Shown: positions 1 to 7,866 of the stretch, one piece after another
Position numbering within the stretch: position 1 is the stretch's first letter
Layout of the letters: each line of letters begins with the position of its first letter
Assembly: GCA_030656575.1 (NCBI GenBank)
Contig: JAUSPO010000125.1
Span: forward strand, 1 to 35,135
Length of the DNA: 35,135 bases
Source: Bacillota bacterium
GTDB taxonomy: Bacteria; Bacillota; Dethiobacteria; DTU022; UBA8154
Direction: 5' to 3'
Program-made: the position numbers and the translations under genes
The notes under the pieces: generated by a model
Database searches by the model: none
What the model was told of the DNA's origin: nothing
The model's input: only the letters and a program-made list of their open reading frames with translations

Positions 1-2
1 AC

Positions 3-599
3 CCCGTTTTGATAGGAACAACAAATGCTACTGGCTTTAATGTAGTACAGCAAGCACAGCGTAGAATTTATTATCTTGGAATTAATAATGCTTTTGATGA
101 AAAGCGTAAAACCGATTCAGAAGAATATTTACACGGTCTTATGAACCGAGTTGATTCAACGCTTTTTCAGGACTTTTCTTTTCGTTTAGCCAGAATGATT
201 CGAGAAGGAGAAGAATTCTACAGCCTGGATGATATGCTAAATGTAGCCCGTACGATATTTCGGCAATATTATGAAGAATGTAGTGAAAAATTGCCTTTAT
301 GGTTCCCTCAATTTCCATTTGATGATTACAAACAGCGAGGACAAATGGTTTGGAAGGAGCTTTACGATACTCACAGCCAACATTTTATGGTAAAGAGCGA
401 TAATATAATAGTTGTGGCCATTGATAAAATTAAGCAACGCCCATCCGAACAAAAGGCACTGATAAATTACCTACCTAGCGAGTGTATAAAAGAAGATACA
501 AATATACTCATTCTTAACAAACGGGAGTTCTTTGATTACATAAACCGTCCTTCCAGAAACATGTGGTATAGAATTAAAAGCATATTTGAGAAGGGATAA
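3..599 (+). CDS. C-terminal part of an ATPase-like protein (5' end outside window)
   Basis: The frame is open from the first bases of the window, so the start lies upstream; the TTG at 9 is not a convincing start. About 198 residues are visible. They begin with P-V-L-I-G-T-T-N-A and continue Q-Q-A-Q-R-R-I-Y-Y-L, which resembles the sensor and arginine-finger part of an AAA-type or helicase-like ATPase. The rest is charged and aromatic with no membrane segment. It ends in TAA, and 16 bp later there is an 11-codon ORF (616-651) that looks like the truncated start of the next gene. The ATPase assignment is inference from the short motif only; the family is not recognised. Confidence 0.5.
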   Translation, partial: PVLIGTTNATGFNVVQQAQRRIYYLGINNAFDEKRKTDSEEYLHGLMNRVDSTLFQDFSFRLARMIREGEEFYSLDDMLNVARTIFRQYYEECSEKLPLWFPQFPFDDYKQRGQMVWKELYDTHSQHFMVKSDNIIVVAIDKIKQRPSEQKALINYLPSECIKEDTNILILNKREFFDYINRPSRNMWYRIKSIFEKG

Positions 600-814
600 A
601 AGAGAGTGGAAAAAGATGAACAAAGAGAATGAAGGTGCCTATTTGATATAAGTGTGACGCTTTTCCTTGTACCAGAAATGCCACGGGAACGGGGTTGTTA
701 AGACAACCACGGGGGACGGTCTTCTAGGATAATCTCGGGACACAATGAAAATTATTGGCAAATGATTACTCCCTACGAGAAAGGGAGTAAGTCCACAAAA
801 ATATTTACACTCCC
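600..814. other. Intergenic stretch with a truncated ORF start, a RAYT-repeat end and a hairpin
   Basis: Contains a short ORF at 616-651 (M-N-K-E-N-E-G-A-Y-L-I), probably the stump of a deleted downstream gene. It also holds a RAYT-family left end at 727-757 and a perfect 9-bp inverted repeat (TTACTCCCT at 766-774, AGGGAGTAA at 782-790). The hairpin lies just past the stop of the minus-strand nuclease gene, but it has no T-run, so it is only a weak terminator candidate. Confidence 0.45.
727..757 (+). repeat. RAYT-family repeat, left end only
   Basis: GGATAATCTCGGGACACA followed by ATGAAAATTATTGG. It matches the left ends seen near 7467, 16412, 18543, 19755, 23121, 31955 and 34043. No transposase start or right end follows, so this is an orphan terminus. 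Confidence 0.75.
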
Positions 815-1513
815 TCAGAAATCCCTTGTAAACCTGCATTTTGGAAACGAGCTGCAACCCCAGAAACTTCCACGTTTGCCATTTCGTAAAACTAATTGAT
901 TTCCACAATTTGGACAGTCGTTACTGCTTATCTGTTTTGTTGCTACTTCTTCTGCCATTTCTTTCCCTCTGGCCTTGCTTAAGAAATCTATTAATGAGTC
1001 CCTATTCCAGAGTTCTATATTATTAGATCTAGCTAGCTTTTCAGCATTGGAGGTAAAATAGCTATTTGTGATAACCATTCCTTTATTAGCGTTATAGTGA
1101 TTAATAGAGGCCACAGTTTGTTGTACAGCCTCGATGCCAACTTTTTGCTTCCATCGTTTTATCTGTGCTACTAGTCTTTCTTCGTCTTTTTCCAAAACTA
1201 AATCCGCGCCATAGTCAGCAGTGGCCGGAGTCATATGCCCCTTGTAACCAAGTTTTCTGAAATGCTCCAGTATTAGTTCCTCAAACATTTGGCCGGTCAT
1301 ACTGTCAATAACGTTAATACCACTGTCTAAAAGCTTTTGTTTTCTCCTGCGGATTAAAAGAATTATTATACCTAATGTTAAAATAAATACTGACCCAATT
1401 ATCACATAAAAGGTCGTATTACCTACTTTTGACCATACCCAAAAGGCGGCAAGTATAAGCAAGCCACCTATTCCTGCTATCGGGTCTTCTCCTCTACGTC
1501 TTCTTCTGGCCAT
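815..1513 (-). CDS. Membrane-anchored Mrr-type restriction endonuclease with topoisomerase zinc finger
   Basis: 232 aa. After an Arg-rich N-terminus come two hydrophobic segments (about residues 14-30 and 35-54), then an Mrr-type nuclease fold (about 70-175) with D-Y-G-A-D-L-V-L followed by the metal-site Q-I-K. A C-terminal four-cysteine zinc ribbon of the type I topoisomerase kind (C-P-N-C-G then G-C-S-S-F-P-K-C, about 198-225) ends the protein. This architecture is known in Firmicutes as a restriction endonuclease-like protein. It is expected to sit in the membrane with the nuclease inside the cell, cleaving foreign or modified DNA; the substrate is unknown. The ATG is preceded by GAAGGGAG at good spacing. 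The gene stands alone with no methyltransferase beside it. Confidence 0.88.
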   Translation of the reverse strand: MARRRRRGEDPIAGIGGLLILAAFWVWSKVGNTTFYVIIGSVFILTLGIIILLIRRRKQKLLDSGINVIDSMTGQMFEELILEHFRKLGYKGHMTPATADYGADLVLEKDEERLVAQIKRWKQKVGIEAVQQTVASINHYNANKGMVITNSYFTSNAEKLARSNNIELWNRDSLIDFLSKARGKEMAEEVATKQISSNDCPNCGNQLVLRNGKRGSFWGCSSFPKCRFTRDF

Positions 1514-1914
1514 AGTGAACTCCCTTCAAAATAGAAAATATATAACCAAAACGCTGCAATTCTTTTGTTGCAAGTTGTGGTCTATAAAACACTTTAACAA
1601 GTAAATTTCTACCTTTTACCATATTTTCCTTTGTTGGGTAGTAATTTAATTATGGAATATGTTATTTTGGGAAATATTCTACTTCCATCAGTTTTTTAGC
1701 AAAAATTCTTTTAGCCTTGTTTCTTTGGATGGGCCCTAAGTTTGGCGTAATATTCCTTTATATGCAGGAATTTCAGAAATTATTGACGAATTGGACAAAT
1801 AATTGTTGTAACCACAATAGCAAAATTAATGTCAAGTGATTCAAAATGCAATTGTTCTGTTGCAAACAAATAACCTGGTTATCTCTTCAAAAACTCTTAA
1901 TAGGGAGTGAAAAT
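1514..1914. other. Intergenic, nothing recognisable
   Basis: AT-rich region between the divergent nuclease gene and the next plus-strand gene. It presumably holds promoters for both, but no convincing -35/-10 pair, repeat or structured element was identified. Confidence 0.4.
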
Positions 1915-2412
1915 GTGATAGACAAATTTATTTTACCGGACAACTTAAGGGGTAGGGGCCTCCATACCAATGTAATACCAACGGTTTGTAATTTAGAGAC
2001 CATGTTAAACAAGTTAGTAGATTTAAATGGTGAGGATTCAAAGCTTAAGCAATGGGAAAAACGAAGCTATAAAGCTTATAAGATTAATGATATTAAATTT
2101 GACATTTTGAATTCTCCAGCATCAGAGTGGAGATGTATTATTCGAGAAAACATTCTACAATCACATCCTGACGAACTTGGCCCCAGCTGTATTGATATAT
2201 ACCTGGTGGCATATGTCGCAGAAGAATACGGAATTGGCAAAGAGACGTTTTTTGAATACGTTAAAAGAACCGGCATATCAGAAAAAACTAATTCTGCTCA
2301 GGCAATTTGGCAGGTCGGTAAAGGTGATGGAGTTTTTCTCGGGATATTAAACAACAATGGAACGGTTAAAGACTGGAGTTTTATAAAGAGGTGGTTATCT
2401 AGGCCGATTTAG
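1915..2412 (+). CDS. Hypothetical protein
   Basis: About 165 aa from a GTG at 1915, chosen because GGGAG lies 7 nt upstream. The frame is also open to an ATG at 1846, but that start has no ribosome site and would add a Cys/Leu-rich N-terminus. The protein is soluble, mixed alpha/beta by composition, with no signal peptide, membrane segment or catalytic motif that I recognise. Its C-terminal part (K-G-D-G-V-F-L-G-I-L-N-N-N-G) suggests a beta-hairpin. It stops with TAG and is followed about 90 bp later by the next gene. Function unknown. Confidence 0.55.
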   Translation: MIDKFILPDNLRGRGLHTNVIPTVCNLETMLNKLVDLNGEDSKLKQWEKRSYKAYKINDIKFDILNSPASEWRCIIRENILQSHPDELGPSCIDIYLVAYVAEEYGIGKETFFEYVKRTGISEKTNSAQAIWQVGKGDGVFLGILNNNGTVKDWSFIKRWLSRPI

Positions 2413-2504
2413 ATAAATGTTACTGGGACGGAGATTTGACACATTTTTGATTATGGAGTAACTAGTTAAGGTTCCCCATCCGATCTCTTAGAGGAAGTGA
2501 AACA

Positions 2505-3286
2505 ATGGATAAAGCAATAATCGTGCTGCTTATTTCTTTTTGGTCCTTCTTGTTTATGTCATATTAATAGTAAGACAAGTAATGACTACCAACACAGGCC
2601 AATGTGTAGCAACTGAAAGTAAAGAGCAGTCGTTAAATGAACATACCGAACCTTCCCTGGAGAAAGAGTATTTATCTTTAATTAATGATACCCCTGACGG
2701 AAAAAAATATAACATTACACGACATTGTTTTAACCGCCTGCCAGATTCCTTTGCTCTGCTTGAAAAACTATGGTTGCTACAAAAAGAGTCAATAGCTGAC
2801 AATACTAAACCCAGCATAACAAGAAGAGAATTGATAGGGGATATGTTCGACGCTGTTTCTCTTTTTCGTAAAACCTGCCCTGTTTCTGATATTGAAAAAG
2901 CAGACGGCATAGGAGAAGAACTGGACGATCTATCCAAAAATGTCCTTGAGCAATTGAGACAAGACGAGGTTAATGAATTGTCCAAATTGATAAAAGACCT
3001 TGAAGAATGTGTTCACAATCTGGGCAATGATATCAAAGACAACGAGCTGCTTGAAGCCACAGAAAAAATTGACAGGAGAATAAACAAAGGTAGATTAGAA
3101 CTTTATCCGGAGTTGAAACAAAGGTATGGAGTGTGCTCATCAAAGCTTATGGATATTTTTAAGAATGATCATTTGAGCAACACCAATAATGACAAGGTGC
3201 TGGATTATAATAGGCAGGCAATAAGTTCTCACAAAAATGTACAGAGAAGATTAAGCATCATATCCAAACGGGGTTTTTGGAAATGA
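2505..3286 (+). pseudogene. Membrane-anchored coiled-coil hypothetical protein, frameshifted in its N-terminal anchor
   Basis: A strong site (GAGGAAG) precedes ATG 2505, whose frame codes M-D-K-A-I-I-V-L-L-I-S-F and then runs into a stop at about 2565. The frame one base back continues from 2540 (L-V-L-L-V-Y-V-I-L-I-V) to 3286. Joining the two at the T5 run near 2536-2540 makes one perfect transmembrane helix followed by an acidic, helical cytoplasmic domain of about 230 aa, so the gene is shifted by one base (a T6 run would restore it). The last residues (S-I-I-S-K-R-G) are coded by sequence shared with a RAYT repeat at 18.6 kb, so the original C-terminus may also be lost. Function unknown. 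Confidence 0.6.
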
Positions 3287-3472
3287 GTGATTTATTTCCG
3301 ATCTTGAAGAAAGATTTGATATCGATTTTAAGCCACTCAAGCGAGCCCTAAAGGACTATGGAAACATAAAAAAACCCTACTGATAACCAATGAGTGTCTG
3401 AGTAAAGCTGGGTAGCTTGTAATTAATGCTTATGCAAAAGATTAAAAATCTTAATGTGTCCCAAAATTATTC
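3254..3472 (+). repeat. RAYT-element remnant, internal part and right end
   Basis: Shares a 20-base block (AGCATCATATCCAAACGGGG) and then the decayed transposase C-terminus (GATCTTGAAGAAAGATTTGAT) with the copy at 18.54-18.81 kb. It finishes with the right terminal repeat TGTGTCCCAAAATTATTCC. No left end is present. The DUF4391 relic begins directly after it, so the element or a recombination event cut that gene. Confidence 0.75.
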
Positions 3473-3631
3473 CGGCAGACCATAGAAAAACAAAAGGCCT
3501 TGGAAAAGCTGGAACGGGAGATCGGTTTCCTACAGAAGGAAATAACCAAAGAGCTTTAGTTCAACCGCAAGGTAAAATATAACCTGGAACTGCAGGAAAA
3601 AATGAAAGAATTGGAGAAACTATGTGAATAA
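3473..3631 (+). pseudogene. DUF4391 family, C-terminal relic
   Basis: Reading from the RAYT right end gives a charged coiled coil (K-A-L-E-K-L-E-R-E-I-G-F-L-Q-K-E-I), then K-E-L-TAG-F-N-R-K-V, then helical sequence to a TAA at 3629-3631. DUF4391 proteins end with such a coil and a conserved Q-F-N-R-K-V-E-x-N. The TAG at 3557-3559 sits exactly where the conserved Gln (CAG) is expected, a single C-to-T change. The TAA overlaps the GTG start of darT by 8 bases, so the two genes were translationally coupled. DUF4391 genes commonly lie in type III R-M or helicase clusters. Confidence 0.7.
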
Positions 3632-4016
3632 GATATATCATATAACTCATGTGGATAATCTATCATCAATAATTGAAGATGGTGGGCTATGGTCGGATGC
3701 AGAGATGCTTGAACAGGGCAAGTTAACAGCACTCATCGGTATGAGCGATATTAAACAAAGGCGCTTAACCTTGCCCGTAAAGTGTTATCCTCAGGATTGT
3801 GTTGGTGATTATGTACCGTTTTATTTCTGCTATCGTTCAATTATGTTGTATATAATCTATCGTGCTAATAACCCGGACTTGAGTTATGTTGGCGGACAAA
3901 GGCCAATCATACATCTGGAAGCAGATTTGTCCAAGACCATTGAGTGGGCCGAGGCCGAAGGGTATCGCTGGGCATTCAGCCTGTCCAATGCTGGGGCTGT
4001 TTTAACTGAGTTTCGT
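3624..4016 (+). CDS. darT: DarT DNA ADP-ribosyltransferase toxin, exon 1 (N-terminal part)
   Basis: DarT (DUF4433) transfers ADP-ribose from NAD+ to bases in single-stranded DNA and blocks replication. Exon 1 carries the family N-terminus (I-Y-H-I-T-H-V-D-N-L), the NAD-binding R-x3-P-V region, D-Y-V-P-F-Y-F-C and S-x-M-L-Y. It ends at A-V-L-T-E-F, where a group II intron begins. The rest, including the conserved Q-A-E-F-L-V, is in exon 2 from about 6016. Spliced length is about 209 aa, normal for DarT. GTG start, overlapping the DUF4391 stop. The unspliced message yields a toxin without its catalytic glutamate. No other lesion is visible, so the toxin should be active if the intron splices. 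Confidence 0.88.
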
Positions 4017-6015
4017 TGCGCCAGGAAAAGGCTGGTAGAAGGGAATTCGAAAGATGAAACTTCTTGTAGGAACCTAGTGGGTGAGAAACCCATCCGGTAA
4101 AGTTTGGCCAACAGCCGGGAGCGAGTCTTGCGCGGTGTTGGGGTGACCCACAGCGTGAAGCGTAGACAACGAGTATAAAAGCTGTGTGATTGAGCCTCGA
4201 AAGGGCGTCGTTGGAGCCTTCGTTGTCGAAATGGCGGGGGCAGCACTGACATGCTGAATGGCCTGGCATGAGCAGTCCGACCGGGGTCGAAGAGCAGGGC
4301 AGATATACAAAGGTTCCCCAGAAACCTGGGAAAATCTGTATGTTTCCATCTTGTTATCCTGATGGGGGATCCAGGTAAAAGCTCCTGGCTTCTCGCAGTT
4401 TCACTCCTACGGCGGGAAGAGACGCGAAAGCGTAAACCACAAACAAAGCGAGTGAGGGGATGGTACTGACAAGGAGAAGGAAACGAACCGAGTCAGGATG
4501 AACTGCAGAAGTCTTAGCACCTCCATAGTACCAAGGAAACAGGGGAACTCACCCGAGAGGACCCTGTGGAGGGAAGGGAGATGCCTTAAAATGGAACCGT
4601 TGGGAGGAAACACAATGAGTGCGAGGGAACTCAGTAACGTGTCAACGAAACAACAACGGATAGCGGAACTGGCCAAACAACTACCGGATGTCTGTTTTAC
4701 TTCGCTAACATACCACATGGACTTGGAATGGATGCGGGAAGCCTACCGGCAAACCCGAAAAGACGGGGCAGTGGGGGTTGATCAGGTAACGGCAGAAGAG
4801 TATGAAGCCAACCTTGATGAAAACCTGGCGAACCTCTTGGAGCAAGCCAAGGCGGGCACGTACTTTGCGCCGCCAGTAAGGCGAGTATATATACCCAAAG
4901 GTGGCAACCGGGAAGAGATGCGCCCAATCGGGATACCGACCCTGGAAGACAAAGTGCTACAGCGAGCAGTAAAGATGTTGCTGGAACCACTTTTCGAGCA
5001 GGACTTTCTAGAATGCTCATACGGTTTTCGACCGGGGAGATCACCGCATCAGGCCCTGCAATCAATTTGGCAGGAGATTATGGGTATGCGCGGAGGGTGG
5101 ATCATCGATGTTGACATACAGAAGTATTTTGACACGATAGACCATGGACATCTCAGGGAAATAATTGGTCAGCGGGTGAATGACGGAGTAATACGAAGAC
5201 TGATAGGCAAGTGGCTAAACGCGGGTGTTCAAGAAGATGGAAACATTAGTTTTCCAGAAACTGGAAGCCCCCAGGGCGGAGTCATATCACCGCTTCTCAG
5301 CAACATCTATTTGCACAAGGTGCTGGATGTATGGTTCAAGGAGATGGTCAAACCACGCATGAAAGGGAAAGTTTTCATGACGAGGTTCGCTGATGATGTA
5401 ATCCTCGGCTTCGAGAAGGAAGAGGATGCACGGAAAGTGCTAGAAGTATTACCCAAGCGTTGTGCAAAGTTTGGGCTGACACTACATCCGGAGAAGACTC
5501 GCCTAGTACAATTTATAAGTCCACAGCGGGGTTCGGAAAAGCCAAGCTCATTTGACTTCCTGGGGTTCACCCACTACTGGGACAGGAGCAGGAAGAAGAA
5601 TTGGATAGTTAAACGGAAGACAGAAAAGAAACGCCTGAGCAGGAAAATCAAAGAGGTAAGGGAATGGTGCCGCCAAAACCGGCATGGACCTATTCGTGAA
5701 CAACATGCTACCCTTGTAAAGAAGCTAAAGGGCCATTTCCAGTATTATGGGATCACCAATAACGGTCCGAGCTTGGGATACTTCCGCATTGAACTAATAC
5801 GGGCATGGCGAAAATGGCTAAACAGAAGGACCCATAAAGGTAGATACACGTGGGAAGCGTTTCTTGAAATGTTGCGCTTTCTACCACTACCTCAAGTCAG
5901 GATAGTTCACTCCGCTTATTCTGCGAAACCGTGATAAGAGGAACCGGATGCGAGAAACTCGCACGTCCGGGTCTGTGGGGGTTCCGGGCGAGTAATTGCC
6001 CGGTTCTACCCGGAC
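4015..6015 (+). mobile_element. Group II intron with its own reverse transcriptase, inserted in darT
   Basis: The 5' end is near GTTGCGCCAGG (consensus GTGYG; one extra T here). The 3' part holds domain V (34 nt at 5941-5974, with GCGAGAAACTCGC as apical hairpin) and domain VI (about 5978-6008, a GGGC/GCCC stem with a bulged A at 6008). By analogy with the second intron in this window, whose ends are exact, the 3' end is about 6015. Removing 4017-6015 or 4014-6015 joins the darT frames with the spacing found in other DarT proteins; the 5' edge is uncertain by a few bases. About 2.0 kb, noticeably richer in GC than its neighbours, as expected of a recent arrival. Confidence 0.88.
4615..5934 (+). 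CDS. ltrA: Group II intron reverse transcriptase/maturase
   Basis: 439 aa from ATG 4615, chosen because GGGAGG lies 7 nt upstream; the frame is open back to 4498. Fingers-palm reverse transcriptase: G-A-V-G-V-D (RT1), R-P-I-G-I-P (RT2), Y-G-F-R-P-G-R-S (RT3), D-V-D-I-Q-K-Y-F-D (RT4), G-S-P-Q-G-G-V-I-S-P (RT5) and the catalytic F-A-D-D at about 258-261. A maturase X domain (about 310-430, with G-H-F-Q-Y-Y-G) follows. There is no HNH endonuclease domain, so mobility should rely on ssDNA at forks or on relaxed targets. It assists splicing of the host intron and reverse-transcribes it into new sites. No lesion seen; the element looks active. Confidence 0.95.
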   Translation: MSARELSNVSTKQQRIAELAKQLPDVCFTSLTYHMDLEWMREAYRQTRKDGAVGVDQVTAEEYEANLDENLANLLEQAKAGTYFAPPVRRVYIPKGGNREEMRPIGIPTLEDKVLQRAVKMLLEPLFEQDFLECSYGFRPGRSPHQALQSIWQEIMGMRGGWIIDVDIQKYFDTIDHGHLREIIGQRVNDGVIRRLIGKWLNAGVQEDGNISFPETGSPQGGVISPLLSNIYLHKVLDVWFKEMVKPRMKGKVFMTRFADDVILGFEKEEDARKVLEVLPKRCAKFGLTLHPEKTRLVQFISPQRGSEKPSSFDFLGFTHYWDRSRKKNWIVKRKTEKKRLSRKIKEVREWCRQNRHGPIREQHATLVKKLKGHFQYYGITNNGPSLGYFRIELIRAWRKWLNRRTHKGRYTWEAFLEMLRFLPLPQVRIVHSAYSAKP

Positions 6016-6252
6016 AACCGTTTGGACCAGATAGACGAGGTTGATTGGGAAGCAGTAGCAACCACGGATTTTCGGAATCCGGAAGTGAAAGAAGGAAAAC
6101 AGGCCGAGTTTCTGGTTTACGAGTTTTTTCCCTGGCACCTGATACAACGCATTGGAGTACAGTGTTCATCAACACACAACCGTGTGATTAGAGCATTGAG
6201 GGAATGTGCAGATAAACCAGCCGTGGAAATTCTCCCTAACTGGTATTATTAA
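6016..6252 (+). CDS. darT: DarT toxin, exon 2 (C-terminal part with the catalytic glutamate)
   Basis: Continues the DarT reading frame immediately after the intron: N-R-L-D-Q-I-D-E-V-D-W, then D-F-R-N-P-E-V-K-E-G-K-Q-A-E-F-L-V and F-P-W, ending N-W-Y-Y-stop. The Glu in Q-A-E-F-L-V corresponds to the catalytic glutamate of characterised DarT enzymes. The piece has no start codon or ribosome site of its own near its beginning, so it should be made only from spliced RNA. Its stop is 17 bp before darG, with the AGGAGGAG ribosome site of darG in between, as in a two-gene toxin-antitoxin operon. Confidence 0.87.
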   Translation, partial: NRLDQIDEVDWEAVATTDFRNPEVKEGKQAEFLVYEFFPWHLIQRIGVQCSSTHNRVIRALRECADKPAVEILPNWYY

Positions 6253-6269
6253 GATAGGAGGAGTAGGTA

Positions 6270-7304
6270 ATGATTCAATACATGCAAGGCGATATATTAC
6301 AGGCCGAGGCTGAAGCTTTAGTTAATACCGTTAACTGCGTGGGAGTGATGGGACGTGGCATTGCCCTCATGTTCAAAAAGACCTTTCCTGATAACTTTAA
6401 GGCATATGCTGCAGCATGCAAACGTGGAGAAGTCCAGCCCGGACGCATGTTTGTCTTCGAGACGGGCAGGCTGATCCATCCACATTACATTATTAACTTT
6501 CCCACCAAACGCCATTGGCGTGGGAAAAGTCGCATCGAGGACATTGAAGCCGGACTTGCTGCTTTAGTGAAGGAAATTCAGATACGCAACATACGCTCCA
6601 TAGCTATTCCACCCCTGGGTAGTGGGTTGGGGGGGCTTGATTGGAACGATGTGCGGATCCGTATCGAACGGGCCATGATCACTTTGCCCGATGTCAATGT
6701 GCAGGTATATGAGCCAGGAGGTCAACCAACGGATAAGCGTGCCAATAATTCAACCGAGGTTCCCAGGATGACAACCGGTCGGGCTGCGCTGGTTGGTTTG
6801 ATGGATCGGTATTTGGCAGCACTATTGGATCCGACTATCACCTTGCTGGAGGTTCATAAGTTAATGTATTTCCTGCAAGTTGCCGGCGAGCCGCTACGGC
6901 TACGTTATGTGAGAGCACCCTACGGTCCTTATGCAGAAAATTTGCACCATGTGCTCCGTACTATTGAAGGCCATTTAGTTGCAGGATATGCCGATGGCGG
7001 TGATGCGCCTGACAAACAATTGACCCTGGTACCGGGGGCGGTACGAGATGCCGAAGCCTTCCTTGAAACACATACGGCAACGTGTGAACGCTTTGAACGG
7101 GTGGTGCGGTTGGTTGAAGGTTTTGAGACGCCGCTGGGATTGGAGTTGCTTGCCACAGTGCATTGGCTGACGACAGAGGAAAAGTTGCATGACCAGGATG
7201 TCTTGGTACAGGCTGTTCATAATTGGATACCAAGGAAACGACGCTTTACCCCAGCACAGATTGAGTTAACTGCAGACAGGCTACGGTCAGAGTCATGGAT
7301 ATAA
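6270..7304 (+). CDS. darG: DarG macrodomain antitoxin (DNA ADP-ribosylglycohydrolase)
   Basis: 344 aa, full length. Residues 1-150 form a macrodomain: G-D-I-L, then the ADP-ribose-binding N-T-V-N-C-V-G-V-M-G-R-G-I-A and P-P-L-G-S-G-L-G-G-L. It removes ADP-ribose from DNA modified by DarT. Residues about 165-344 form the separate C-terminal domain typical of DarG (L-M-D-R-Y near its start, then W-L-T-T-E-E-K near its end), which in known systems binds and neutralises DarT directly. ATG start with AGGAGGAG 8 nt upstream. The gene is intact while its toxin partner is intron-split, so the cell is protected whatever the splicing level. Confidence 0.93.
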   Translation: MIQYMQGDILQAEAEALVNTVNCVGVMGRGIALMFKKTFPDNFKAYAAACKRGEVQPGRMFVFETGRLIHPHYIINFPTKRHWRGKSRIEDIEAGLAALVKEIQIRNIRSIAIPPLGSGLGGLDWNDVRIRIERAMITLPDVNVQVYEPGGQPTDKRANNSTEVPRMTTGRAALVGLMDRYLAALLDPTITLLEVHKLMYFLQVAGEPLRLRYVRAPYGPYAENLHHVLRTIEGHLVAGYADGGDAPDKQLTLVPGAVRDAEAFLETHTATCERFERVVRLVEGFETPLGLELLATVHWLTTEEKLHDQDVLVQAVHNWIPRKRRFTPAQIELTADRLRSESWI

Positions 7305-7379
7305 ATAATGATAAGCATTCTATAAGTGCAAAACAGGCTTACTGAATATACTGGATGTTATATTTAGGACAAGCTGAAA

Positions 7380-7469
7380 ATGGAGACGAAAGACCTGGTG
7401 CAGACTAACATGGAGAAGCTGGCGGAGTTGTTCCCCGGGGTTATTACGGAGTCGGCAGATGGGAGATAA
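7380..7469 (+). pseudogene. Type III DNA methyltransferase (Mod), N-terminal stump
   Basis: 29 codons: M-E-T-K-D-L-V-Q-T-N-M-E-K-L-A-E-L-F-P-G then V-I-T-E-S. This is the characteristic beginning of type III or related site-specific adenine methyltransferases (Mod). The frame is then cut by the left end of a RAYT repeat, which supplies the stop codon (GGG-AGA-TAA). With the DUF4391 tail upstream, it shows that DarTG was embedded in a type III restriction-modification cluster, now lost on both sides at RAYT repeats. Confidence 0.65.
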
Positions 7470-7515
7470 TATCCACAATGAAAATTATTGACTGTAATTG
7501 AAGTTTGATAGCACC
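7465..7515 (+). repeat. RAYT-family repeat, degenerate left end
   Basis: GATAATATCCACAATGAAAATTATTGACTGTAATTGA is closest to the copy at 31.95 kb. It truncates the Mod stump. It is followed by TTGATAGCACCTGCCCACACTG, which recurs near 20302 (TTGATAGCACATGCCCCACACTG), so a second short repeat abuts it. Confidence 0.65.
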
Positions 7516-7866
7516 TGCCCACACTGTGTCAGGCGGCGGGGTACTTGACAACACCATCAAGGTGGGAATAATATCGGTGTGGTTAAACAAGTATTGTAAT
7601 ACAGTTGGAGCAGTGGGGGGGCGGCACCATTATTTAGTATGGTGTCCCTCTAATTTTGGTGTCCCTCTAATTTCAATTATCAGCCGATAATAGCTTTATT
7701 GCAAAGAATATTACAAACGAAGGGGTGAAATGTTTAATAGTTGAATTTGATTAGCTTTTCTGACCTAATAAGAAAACATGTTTGTAGCATTTGTTTTTAT
7801 AAACAGATAAAGTAGAGAAAAAATGATGTTAAATTTAAAGGTATGATTGGCTTTACCCCGATTTGA
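7516..7866. other. Non-coding stretch between Mod stump and IS3 remnant, with a tandem repeat
   Basis: No gene recognised. At 7641-7673 GGTGTCCCTCTAATTT occurs twice in tandem, 17 bp apart; its complement contains GGGACACC and so resembles RAYT-type ends in reverse orientation. The remainder is AT-rich with no clear coding frame. Confidence 0.4.

Noticed and set aside
2554-2985. Minus-strand 143-aa ORF opposite the coiled-coil gene
   Set aside because: Ser-rich shadow of the plus-strand helical protein, with no start site of its own.
3884-4349. Three overlapping minus-strand ORFs across darT exon 1 and the intron 5' region
   Set aside because: They overlap recognisable darT and the structured intron RNA, and lack ribosome sites and family motifs.
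6022-6252. Independent 76-aa gene in place of darT exon 2
   Set aside because: The start codon lies within the conserved DarT sequence without a ribosome site; homology continues from exon 1.
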